From Omnitrophica WOR_2 bacterium RIFCSPHIGHO2_02_FULL_52_10 (GTDB lineage Bacteria > Omnitrophota > Gorgyraeia > Zapsychrales > Zapsychraceae): a stretch of DNA of 6,681 bases. Position numbers and translations under genes: made by a program. Positions within the stretch are counted from its first letter, which is position 1. Each line of letters begins with the position of its first letter. Location of the stretch: the NCBI GenBank assembly GCA_001805655.1, contig MHGR01000030.1, forward strand, positions 533-7,213, in the 5' to 3' direction. The notes under the pieces were generated by a model, which was given only the letters and a program-made list of their open reading frames with translations, searched no databases and had not been told where the DNA came from. Shown in pieces: positions 1 to 5,372 of the stretch.

Positions 1-568
1 ACGCGGCGATGACAACGCCGGTTACCCACGTGCGGACGTGAAACGTTTCTTCCACCAAGTGCGAAATGGAATTGGCCTGGACCATGTTGCCGATGCCGAA
101 GGCCGCCACGGCGGTCAGAAAAGCGAACGCCACGGCCAGCCAGCGGCAGTTCATCCCCCGCTCCAGGACATACATCGGGCCGCCGGCCATGAGCCCGGCT
201 TTATTGGTCGTCCGGTATTTCACCGCCAGCAGAGCTTCCGCATACTTCGTCGCAATCCCGAAAACCCCGGTCAGCCACATCCACAAAACCGCCCCGGGCC
301 CTCCCGAGGCAATGGCGGTCGCCACCCCCACGATGTTGCCCGTCCCGATCGTGGCCGCCAGGGCCGTGGTCAGGGCGGCAAACTGGCTGATGTCGCCTTC
401 GGCCTCGCGCGAGCGCGACAGGGAAATTTTGATCCCCTTAGGGATATAGGATTGGATAAAACGCAGGCGGAACGTCAGGAAAAGATGGGTCCCGCATAGC
501 AGGACCAAAAGCGGGATCCCCCACACGATGTTGGCGACATCCGACAGGATTTTTTCTAAAGCGTCCAT
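1..568 (-). CDS. Sodium:alanine/glycine symporter (AGCS family), N-terminal part
   Basis: Inner-membrane carrier expected to import alanine or glycine together with Na+. I translated the minus strand by hand: 189 codons are visible, starting MDALEKILSD, and the frame is open to the window edge, so the C-terminal part is missing (family members are usually about 450-550 aa). The family core is at residues 61-119, with SQFAALTTAL, the glycine-rich IGTGNIVG (74-81) and the signature GGPGAVLWMW (89-98), where Leu replaces the usual Phe. Hydrophobic segments lie near 12-32, 64-90 and 92-116, with more after residue 143. The ATG is nearly forced: an in-frame TAG lies at 577-575, only two codons upstream, and the N-terminus fits the family. 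No Shine-Dalgarno sequence is present; an extended -10 box sits 8 bp before the start. The gene is divergent from the DedA gene. Substrate cannot be told from this fragment. Confidence 0.93.
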   Translation of the reverse strand, partial: MDALEKILSDVANIVWGIPLLVLLCGTHLFLTFRLRFIQSYIPKGIKISLSRSREAEGDISQFAALTTALAATIGTGNIVGVATAIASGGPGAVLWMWLTGVFGIATKYAEALLAVKYRTTNKAGLMAGGPMYVLERGMNCRWLAVAFAFLTAVAAFGIGNMVQANSISHLVEETFHVRTWVTGVVIAA

Positions 569-576
569 GGATGACT

Positions 577-585
577 ATTGTATCA
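577..585 (-). promoter_or_regulatory. Extended -10 promoter of the AGCS symporter gene
   Basis: On the minus strand the sequence reads TGATACAAT, a TGnTATAAT-type extended -10 element with one mismatch in the hexamer (577-582). No convincing -35 box is visible, which is normal for extended -10 promoters. A start 6-8 nt downstream would fall around 569-571, next to the ATG at 568, so the message would have almost no leader. This fits the absence of a ribosome binding site. Prediction from sequence only. Confidence 0.5.
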
Positions 586-631
586 TTGCTGCCATAATTA
601 CTATTTAAAATTTTATTTTTATTGGGTTTAA

Positions 632-640
632 TGTTACAAT
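632..640 (+). promoter_or_regulatory. Extended -10 promoter of the DedA gene
   Basis: The plus strand reads TGTTACAAT, again TGn followed by TACAAT (hexamer 635-640), in an AT-rich stretch (596-652). No good -35 hexamer lies 16-18 bp upstream; TTTATT at 612-617 is the nearest. Transcription would start near 647, leaving about 5 nt before the ATG at 653. No Shine-Dalgarno motif precedes that ATG. It shares the TGnTACAAT form with the divergent promoter at 577-585. Confidence 0.5.
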
Positions 641-652
641 GAAAACCAATTT

Positions 653-1309
653 ATGGAAATCCTTCTGCAGGGCATTGATTTTTTTGTCCATCTGGACGAT
701 CACCTGACGGTCCTGATCCAGAATTACGGGACATGGATCTACCTGATCTTATTTTTGGTCATTTTCTGCGAAACCGGTCTGGTTGTCACGCCTTTTCTGC
801 CCGGCGATTCCCTGCTGTTCATCCTCGGCGCCCTGGCCGCGGACGGCTCCCTTCAGCCCCAATGGCTTATTCTTCTGCTCAGCGCCGCCGCCATCTCGGG
901 CGATACCGTCAATTATTGGATTGGCCAAACACTGGCCCTGCGCGTCCTCCATCATGAAAAGATACGGTTCATCAAGGGCGAATACATCGAGCGCACGGAA
1001 CGGTTCTATGAAAAATACGGCAACAAGACTATTATCATCGCCCGGTTTGTCCCGATCATCCGCACGTTTGCCCCGTTCATGGCGGGGGTTGGAAAAATGT
1101 CGTACCGCTGTTTTCTCTTCTATAATGTTTTGGGAGGAATTTTGTGGGTGGGCCTTTTTATCGGCGCCGGCTACTTCTTCGGGAACATCCCGGTTGTCGA
1201 AAAAAATTTCACGCTGGTAGTGTTTGCCATCATCTTCGTTTCGATCTTACCGGCGGTTTTTGAATTTTACAAAAGCCGGCGCAAGGCCCCGTCCCAGATC
1301 AACGCTTAG
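653..1309 (+). CDS. DedA family membrane protein (VTT domain)
   Basis: Inner-membrane protein of 218 aa, the usual length for DedA proteins, which are linked to envelope homeostasis, drug and pH tolerance, and in some members to lipid-carrier or phospholipid movement across the membrane. The family residues are all present: E40 in FCETGLVVTPFLPGDSLLF (38-56), D52 in the PGDS motif, GDTVNYWIGQ (83-92), and R131 and R137 in ARFVPIIRTFAPFMAG (130-145). They match in order and spacing the essential acidic and arginine residues known from E. coli YqjA (E39, D51, R130, R136). Membrane or re-entrant segments lie near 28-60, 70-92, 125-145, 155-177 and 187-205; the C-terminus is basic. The start is chosen for its fit to family N-termini, since no Shine-Dalgarno site precedes it. 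It ends 5 bp from the stop of the convergent antiporter gene. The transported substrate is unknown. Confidence 0.95.
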   Translation: MEILLQGIDFFVHLDDHLTVLIQNYGTWIYLILFLVIFCETGLVVTPFLPGDSLLFILGALAADGSLQPQWLILLLSAAAISGDTVNYWIGQTLALRVLHHEKIRFIKGEYIERTERFYEKYGNKTIIIARFVPIIRTFAPFMAGVGKMSYRCFLFYNVLGGILWVGLFIGAGYFFGNIPVVEKNFTLVVFAIIFVSILPAVFEFYKSRRKAPSQINA

Positions 1310-1314
1310 CCGAT

Positions 1315-3528
1315 TTATTTGTTAATGACCAGCACGGAGGGCATTGTTTTGAGCCAGGCCTGCTGGCCGCGCTTAAGGCTTTTCCAGAAATAAAAGCTGA
1401 CGATCACGATGTCAAATTGTTTATAAAAGTCCTGCTTGTTTTCCTGCCTGTTTCCCGCCCAATACATGTTGCTCCCCGGCCCGGCTTGGGCCCACTGTTG
1501 CGCGTCCCGAAGCTCGGTGCGATCGATCAGCGCCAGCCGGTTCTTCCCGTCCGCCGCGAGAAATCGCGTGCCGTATTTCAGCAGGAATTTATCCTCGGCG
1601 CTGTTGAAGAGGACCGCCGCGTGGTCGAGCTTCCGGAAGCCACCCTCAATAAAGATGCCGACCGGCGATTCCATTTGATACACAAAGCCGCGGACCTTGC
1701 CCCCTGTTTTGTCGCGGGTGAATATATCCCGGGAGCTTCCCACCAAAATGATGTCGTAGTGGTTCTCCCGCGCGGCCGTGACGATTTCCCGCTCGACAGT
1801 GTCCGTGACGCCGAACACTTTGCGCAAGGAAACCCCTAAACGCGCGGCGGTTTGCGCGATGGGCCTAAACGCCTCTTTTTCATGCTGCTCGGCCTCCATC
1901 ATCGAAACATCAGCGCTGGGGGAAAAATGCGCCGCGGTGACGCTCGCGTCGTTTTCGTTTTTCAAGTTCAGATAACATGCCAGTTCCAGCAAGCGGCTCC
2001 CGGATTGGGGCGAGCCGAACGGGAGCAAAGCGTTGAAGCCTTCCTTAAGCGCGCCTCTCTCTTCCACTTTCGGCTTGAATAGAAATTCAATCAGATGGAT
2101 GAGCGGGCTGGTCATGAATGTCGTGGCGAGCGCCATGAGGACCAGCATGGTGAATATTTCCGCGGAGATAACTCCCAAATCGTAGCCGATGTTCAGCACC
2201 ACCAGCTCCATCAATCCGCGCGTGTTCATCAGCGCGCCGATTAAGAGGCTGTCCTTCCAGCTTTGACCGACGAACCTGGCCGCCACGGCGCTGCCGGCGA
2301 ATTTTCCCAATACGGCCACACCGATGATCAGCAGGCACGCTCCCCACAAATGCGCCTGGTTCAGCAGCCCGATTTGCGTCCGCAAACCGGTAAAGACGAA
2401 AAACAGCGGCAGCAGCAGGACCAAACTGATGTCCTCGATTTTCTCGGATAAGATGCGCTTGAAATCAGCCCGCGGCGGCATGATGACGCCGGCAAAAAAG
2501 GCGCCGAACAGCGCGTGGATGCCGATGATTTCCGTCAGATAACTGGACAGCATCAGCACGGTGAATATGACGGCGACCACCGTCTTATTGATGCTCTCGG
2601 GCGTGTCGTATTTGATGGCCATCCGTTGCAGGACAGGCCGCACGGCGAACCACATGATTAACACATAAATGATGGAAAGTACGATGCTGCCCACCGCTCC
2701 CATGAGCCCGCCGGCGGTCACAATGGCGATGACCAAGGCCAGCAGGCACCATCCCATAATATCGTTGGCGGCGGCGGAAGTAATGACAATCGTCCCGATG
2801 GCGGTGTGGGTTTGGCCGCGCTCCTGGAGGATCCTGGCCAAAACCGGGAAGGCGGTAATGCTCATGCTGATTCCCAGAAACAGGGCAAACGCGCTGAAGG
2901 GGATTTCCGGCGGCGCAAACGGCGTGTAGAGGAAATAAGCCAAAACAATTCCCAGAAAATACGGGAACATAATGCTGGCATTGCTGATCAGGGCGGCCGC
3001 TTGAGCTTTTTTCTTTAGGATGCCGATATTCAGTTCCATGCCGATGATGAACATAAACAAAACAAGCCCTATCTGGCTCAGCACATGCAGGCGGCGCAAG
3101 GATTCTTCCGGAAATAAGAAGGCGGAAAATTCAGGAAGAACAAGGCCCAACAGCGAAGGTCCCAAGGCGATGCCGGCCAGAATTTCACCGACGACCGAGG
3201 GCTGGCCGATTTTAGTCATCAGAAGGCCGAATATCCTCGCGGCGATCATGATGCTGCAAATCTGGATGATCAGGACGGCCAGGGGATGATGAAGGTTGCG
3301 CTGCAGGTTCGAAAAAAAGTGTGGTTCCGTAGAAGCAGTTGATGCGGCAGACTCATGGGCGGCCAGCCGGCTGACGCGGTCCGTTTCCAGGCCCTTGCCC
3401 TGAACGAGGACAAACGACATCGCCGCCCCGAAAATAAGGATCGTCAACACATAAAACAGGGTATTATTTTTCATAAGCGCAGGGGCAGAGTTTCGAAAGG
3501 CCGCTTTGTCTGCTTCGGCGTCCGTCAC
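1315..3528 (-). CDS. CHX/CPA2-type cation:proton antiporter with USP-like tail
   Basis: Inner-membrane antiporter of 737 aa, expected to exchange K+ or Na+ for H+. Residues 1-82 hold a polar start, an extra hydrophobic segment (24-43) and a Ser/Ala/Thr-rich linker. The exchanger core spans about 83-480, with GQPSVVGEILAGIALGPS (108-125), the ion-site motif SAAANDIMGW (251-260, N255-D256), EIIGIHALFGAFFAG (333-347), LPLFFVFTGLRTQIG (373-387) and NTRGLMELVVLNIG (435-448). The ND pair and NTRGLMEL resemble plant CHX and related bacterial CPA2 proteins more than KefB/KefC. The cytoplasmic tail (about 500-737) looks like two degenerate universal-stress-protein folds, with YDIILVGSS at 591-599 and FDIVIVSF at 705-712; I see no TrkA-N/RCK domain. 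The GTG start lies in a GTGA overlap with the upstream methyltransferase stop, suggesting coupled translation; no Shine-Dalgarno site is visible there or before the alternative Met19 (3474). The exact ion is not known. Confidence 0.93.
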   Translation of the reverse strand: MTDAEADKAAFRNSAPALMKNNTLFYVLTILIFGAAMSFVLVQGKGLETDRVSRLAAHESAASTASTEPHFFSNLQRNLHHPLAVLIIQICSIMIAARIFGLLMTKIGQPSVVGEILAGIALGPSLLGLVLPEFSAFLFPEESLRRLHVLSQIGLVLFMFIIGMELNIGILKKKAQAAALISNASIMFPYFLGIVLAYFLYTPFAPPEIPFSAFALFLGISMSITAFPVLARILQERGQTHTAIGTIVITSAAANDIMGWCLLALVIAIVTAGGLMGAVGSIVLSIIYVLIMWFAVRPVLQRMAIKYDTPESINKTVVAVIFTVLMLSSYLTEIIGIHALFGAFFAGVIMPPRADFKRILSEKIEDISLVLLLPLFFVFTGLRTQIGLLNQAHLWGACLLIIGVAVLGKFAGSAVAARFVGQSWKDSLLIGALMNTRGLMELVVLNIGYDLGVISAEIFTMLVLMALATTFMTSPLIHLIEFLFKPKVEERGALKEGFNALLPFGSPQSGSRLLELACYLNLKNENDASVTAAHFSPSADVSMMEAEQHEKEAFRPIAQTAARLGVSLRKVFGVTDTVEREIVTAARENHYDIILVGSSRDIFTRDKTGGKVRGFVYQMESPVGIFIEGGFRKLDHAAVLFNSAEDKFLLKYGTRFLAADGKNRLALIDRTELRDAQQWAQAGPGSNMYWAGNRQENKQDFYKQFDIVIVSFYFWKSLKRGQQAWLKTMPSVLVINK

Positions 3529-3977
3529 AGCCAGCGGCGATGGCGTTGCACATACTCATTGTATTGCTCTCCAAAGAGCTCCGCCATCAGCTTTTCTTCC
3601 CACGGGATAAAGACGAACTTGAGCAGAATCAACAGCAAGGCAGGGATCAGAAAGAACGGCCAGGTGCCGACCCACAAGGCCAACCCAAAGCACATGGTCA
3701 GCGCTCCGACATACATGGGGTTGCGCGAGTAAGCGAACAGCCCGTCGGTGACCAGCGTGACGGGTGTTTCGCTGTGGCGGACGGGCGTGGCGTGTTTTTT
3801 AAACTGCATCCGGGCCGCGCTCAGCCCAGCCATTCCGATAAAAAACAGGCCGGCGCCGAGAACATGCCCCCAGGCTGGGATGACATTGCCCGGGCGCAGA
3901 AAGAAATTCAGCAGGGCCGCCGCGGCGATCATCAAAAACAGGATGTGCGGCGGGCGAACGCGTTTTGGATCCAGCAT
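3525..3977 (-). CDS. Isoprenylcysteine carboxyl methyltransferase-like membrane protein
   Basis: Small integral membrane protein (150 aa) of the ICMT/PEMT-like methyltransferase superfamily, which binds S-adenosylmethionine within a helical bundle. Hydrophobic segments lie near 11-27, 36-54 and 89-124. The diagnostic C-terminal half holds LVTDGLFAYSRNPMYVG (75-91), with the SRNPMY core, then PWEEKLMAELFGEQYNEY (125-142) and a terminal RHRRWL; the paired Glu127-Glu128 and the FG..Y..Y pattern are conserved in the family. Bacterial members of this size are mostly uncharacterised, and true prenyl-cysteine methylation is not expected; a lipid or other small acceptor is possible. The ATG is supported by GGAG (3987-3984) 6 nt upstream. 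It follows the small secreted protein gene by 20 bp and its TGA overlaps the antiporter's GTG, so it belongs to the same transcript. Acceptor unknown. Confidence 0.9.
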   Translation of the reverse strand: MLDPKRVRPPHILFLMIAAAALLNFFLRPGNVIPAWGHVLGAGLFFIGMAGLSAARMQFKKHATPVRHSETPVTLVTDGLFAYSRNPMYVGALTMCFGLALWVGTWPFFLIPALLLILLKFVFIPWEEKLMAELFGEQYNEYVQRHRRWL

Positions 3978-3997
3978 TTTAAACTCCGCCTGTGTGT

Positions 3998-4282
3998 TTA
4001 GAATCCGGTTGGTGTCTTGGTTTCATCCAGGGCCAGCGGCTCCCAGTAACGCACGCGCCTTCCCTTTTCATCCGATGAGGACATCAGGACTGAGACTTCG
4101 CCGGTCACGGTATCAATAAGAAAGATACCCTGGGTGTCTGCATAAACGCCTTGGGTACCGTCGTAATGGGAATACTTGCCTTGAAACAACTCATAACGGC
4201 CTTCCCCTTCGGCCCACGCGAAATTCGTAAAAATACTGAGATGGACAATCAGGCACAGGGCTATGAACGCGGTTTTTTTCAC
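3998..4282 (-). CDS. Small secreted protein of unknown function
   Basis: Protein of 94 aa that I do not recognise as a named family. It has a clear Sec signal peptide: Lys-Lys at residues 2-3, a hydrophobic core at 4-20, and an AWA cleavage site with cutting likely after Ala24 (AWA|EGEG). There is no cysteine near the site, so it is probably a soluble periplasmic or secreted protein rather than a lipoprotein. The mature part of about 70 aa is polar and contains GIFLIDTVTGEVSVL (52-66), then charged residues and YWEPL. The DT.TG pattern followed by a Trp-Pro motif is common in small exported proteins and resembles a single beta-propeller blade. The start is GTG, supported by a strong AAGGAG (4293-4288) 5 nt upstream, the best ribosome binding site in the window. 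It lies 20 bp upstream of the methyltransferase gene, probably in one operon with it. Confidence 0.82.
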   Translation of the reverse strand: MKKTAFIALCLIVHLSIFTNFAWAEGEGRYELFQGKYSHYDGTQGVYADTQGIFLIDTVTGEVSVLMSSSDEKGRRVRYWEPLALDETKTPTGF

Positions 4283-4321
4283 GGCGGCTCCTTTTTATAA
4301 CGGTTTATATGGAACGCAACA

Positions 4322-4334
4322 AATGCGGCGCATT
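4322..4334. repeat. 13-bp perfect palindrome between SRPBCC and secreted-protein genes
   Basis: AATGCG-G-CGCATT is a perfect 6-bp inverted repeat with a single central base in the 76-bp gap 4283-4358. On the minus strand it lies about 13 bp upstream of TATAAA (4309-4304), a possible -10 box for the secreted-protein gene, so it occupies the -35 region. It could be an operator or activator site, or a weak RNA hairpin (5-bp stem, 3-nt loop) after the SRPBCC gene. A palindrome this short can also occur by chance. Confidence 0.3.
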
Positions 4335-4358
4335 ATCCCAATTCTCATGTTGTGAAGT

Positions 4359-4748
4359 TTATTTTTCCAACACCCGCTTTAACGTGGTCAGATCCTGCCG
4401 GACCAGGTCCTGGTCTTCCGTGTACTGGGCGTCGGTCATGTCCGGCCGGCGGAACAGGGTAAAGAGCACTTCACTGCCCTTGCCGTTTTGGACGACGCGC
4501 ATGGGAACATGCACTTCAACGCCGGGCGACGGCATAACGATATGGTCAAGGATGCCGAAATCGTTGCGGGGCGTAATCCGCATCTTGACCGGCCCCTGCG
4601 GCGTTCGCGCCAGCCAGTCCTCCCCGTCTTGCTTGATGGAAAGGCAAAACGCGGTCGCCCATTTGGGCAGGTTAGCGAGGTCGGACACGAATTCGTAGAC
4701 CGATTTTGGCCCACGGTTAATGGATATGGTCAATGTTGCGGCGCTCAT
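4359..4748 (-). CDS. SRPBCC (START/Bet v1-like) ligand-binding protein
   Basis: Soluble cytoplasmic protein of 129 aa with the SRPBCC fold signature, seen as the N-terminal pattern ISINRGPKSVYEFVSDLANLPKW (9-31): a first beta-strand, then a helix beginning P-x-x-VYEFVSD and a Leu-Pro-x-Trp turn. Alternating hydrophobic strands follow (DWLARTPQGPVKMRI, HIVMPSPGVEVHVPMRVV, SEVLFTLFRR), and a C-terminal helix at about 107-128 (YTEDQDLVRQDLTTLKRVL) would close the hydrophobic cavity. Family members bind or transform hydrophobic ligands; no catalytic residue can be named here. The ATG shares ATGA with the stop of the upstream response regulator, so translation is probably coupled; no well-placed Shine-Dalgarno site is seen. 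The coupling suggests a shared function with the regulator, but the ligand is unknown. Confidence 0.87.
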   Translation of the reverse strand: MSAATLTISINRGPKSVYEFVSDLANLPKWATAFCLSIKQDGEDWLARTPQGPVKMRITPRNDFGILDHIVMPSPGVEVHVPMRVVQNGKGSEVLFTLFRRPDMTDAQYTEDQDLVRQDLTTLKRVLEK

Positions 4749-5221
4749 GTGTGGGGGATCCCTTCTTTTTTTGTTGCGCGCCTTTTATCCGCTTTCCTCA
4801 AAACCGGCTGCGGGAGCTCACCGCCGGATTGAGCGCGGGCGATTTCCTTCCTCAGCACGGACAGGATTTTCTCTTTATGAAAAGGCTTGGCAAAGGCGCG
4901 GCAGATCTTTCCGTCGATTTCAAAGGATTCGTCCCCCTTGTCCTCCTGCAGGCCCACCGTGTTGGTCGCGAAGATGATGGGGATGCCGGCGGTTTGTTTG
5001 TCCCGCATTAATTGCCGGGCAAGCTCCTTGCCGTCGCCGTCCGGCAGAATGACATCCATGAGTATGGCGTCCGGCCGCTCGCGTAGGGCCATGTCCAGGC
5101 ATTCCTTGGCGATCAGGCAGGGGATGGCTTTAAAGCGGCCTTTGAGCAATAATTCCTTGGTCCGTTTTTGATGGTCGGGATCATCATCAACCACCAGAAT
5201 TTTTTTGGCTTTTTTCAGCAT
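4745..5221 (-). CDS. Stand-alone response regulator receiver protein
   Basis: Two-component receiver domain without an output domain, 158 aa. The start ILVVDDDP (8-15) holds the acidic pair D12-D13, the phospho-acceptor is D56 in AILMDVILPDGDG (52-64), the conserved hydroxyl residue is T86 in PIIFATN (81-87), and the lysine is K112 in AKPF (111-114). All residues needed for phosphorylation are therefore present. The alpha4 region after T86 is longer than usual and atypical (T86 to K112 is 26 residues), and the aromatic switch position three residues before Lys is Ala109, with Phe at 110. After about residue 128 there is a basic, probably disordered tail of 30 aa. The ATG is fixed by an in-frame TGA three codons upstream; no clear Shine-Dalgarno site is present. 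A strong promoter lies at 5261-5289. No sensor kinase is in the window, so its partner must be encoded elsewhere. It likely acts by protein-protein contact. Confidence 0.93.
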   Translation of the reverse strand: MLKKAKKILVVDDDPDHQKRTKELLLKGRFKAIPCLIAKECLDMALRERPDAILMDVILPDGDGKELARQLMRDKQTAGIPIIFATNTVGLQEDKGDESFEIDGKICRAFAKPFHKEKILSVLRKEIARAQSGGELPQPVLRKADKRRATKKEGIPHT

Positions 5222-5229
5222 TGCGAATC

Positions 5230-5243
5230 AACGCCCAGGCGTT
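5230..5243. repeat. Palindrome in the response-regulator leader
   Basis: AACGCC-CA-GGCGTT is a perfect 6-bp inverted repeat with a 2-bp centre (as RNA, a 5-bp stem with a 4-nt loop). It lies between the predicted transcription start (about 5254) and the ATG at 5221, ending 8 nt before the start codon, where a Shine-Dalgarno sequence would normally be. It may be a DNA operator or an RNA hairpin that affects translation. An 8-bp palindrome, TTAGCTAA (5243-5250), abuts it. Confidence 0.4.
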
Positions 5244-5260
5244 TAGCTAACGTGCAAGGG

Positions 5261-5289
5261 ATTATAAGGCTTTTTAATCGGCGCGTCAA
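5261..5289 (-). promoter_or_regulatory. Near-consensus sigma70 promoter of the response-regulator operon
   Basis: On the minus strand TTGACG (5289-5284) is followed by a 17-bp spacer and a perfect TATAAT (5266-5261): 11 of 12 consensus bases at ideal spacing, the best promoter match in the window. Transcription would start near 5254, giving a leader of about 33 nt before the ATG at 5221. An inverted repeat (5278-5302) flanks and overlaps the -35 box, which suggests repression or other control at this site. Confidence 0.75.
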
Positions 5290-5302
5290 TCATCCGCGCC
5301 GA
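5278..5302. repeat. Inverted repeat over the -35 box, candidate operator
   Basis: TCGGCGCG (5278-5285) and CGCGCCGA (5295-5302) form a perfect 8-bp inverted repeat with a 9-bp centre. The centre and the edge of one arm contain the -35 hexamer of the response-regulator promoter, so a bound dimer would block RNA polymerase. It is unlikely to be an intrinsic terminator: on each strand the T-run precedes the stem and an A-rich run follows it. Confidence 0.5.
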
Positions 5303-5338
5303 AAAAAACCGGGCTAATAAGGATCTGGGGCCTCAAGC

Positions 5339-5367
5339 ACGCCGCCGGAGGCGTCTTTCTTATTTTT
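5339..5367 (+). terminator. Weak terminator-like hairpin, plus strand
   Basis: ACGCC (5339-5343) pairs with GGCGT (5350-5354) around a 6-nt loop, and is followed by a pyrimidine tract CTTTCTTATTTTT (5355-5367). This has the form of a weak intrinsic terminator reading to the right, but no plus-strand gene lies upstream. In the minus-strand RNA from the promoter at 5373-5401 the same bases would form a hairpin near the 5' end. It may be incidental. Confidence 0.25.
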
Positions 5368-5372
5368 GGATG

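Noticed and set aside
38..499. Plus-strand ORF of 153 codons
   Set aside because: It is antisense to the AGCS symporter, whose conserved motifs are read on the minus strand. Its product is rich in Gly, Arg, His and Pro, with no family pattern.
1417..1839. Plus-strand ORF of 140 codons inside the antiporter
   Set aside because: It is a shadow of the minus-strand USP-like tail, with no ribosome binding site and no recognisable domain.
3540..4001. Plus-strand ORF of 153 codons opposite the methyltransferase
   Set aside because: The product is Gln/Arg/Gly-rich low complexity, while the minus strand carries the conserved SRNPMY and RRWL motifs.
4295..4322. TTGTTG-N16-TTATAA on the minus strand as promoter of the secreted-protein gene
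   Set aside because: Its transcription start would fall within or after the strong AAGGAG site at 4293-4288, removing the ribosome binding site from the message.
5243..5293. 16-codon minus-strand ORF (MIDAPIKKPYNPLHVS), possible leader peptide
   Set aside because: There is no Shine-Dalgarno site, and its ATG lies upstream of the predicted start of the main promoter, so it would be absent from most transcripts. There are no repeated codons that suggest attenuation.
5278..5308. Perfect hairpin with neighbouring T and A runs, considered as an intrinsic terminator for nrdDG
   Set aside because: On the minus strand the T-run precedes the stem and ATTAAAAAG follows it, the reverse of a terminator. 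The repeat overlaps a near-consensus promoter, so an operator fits better.
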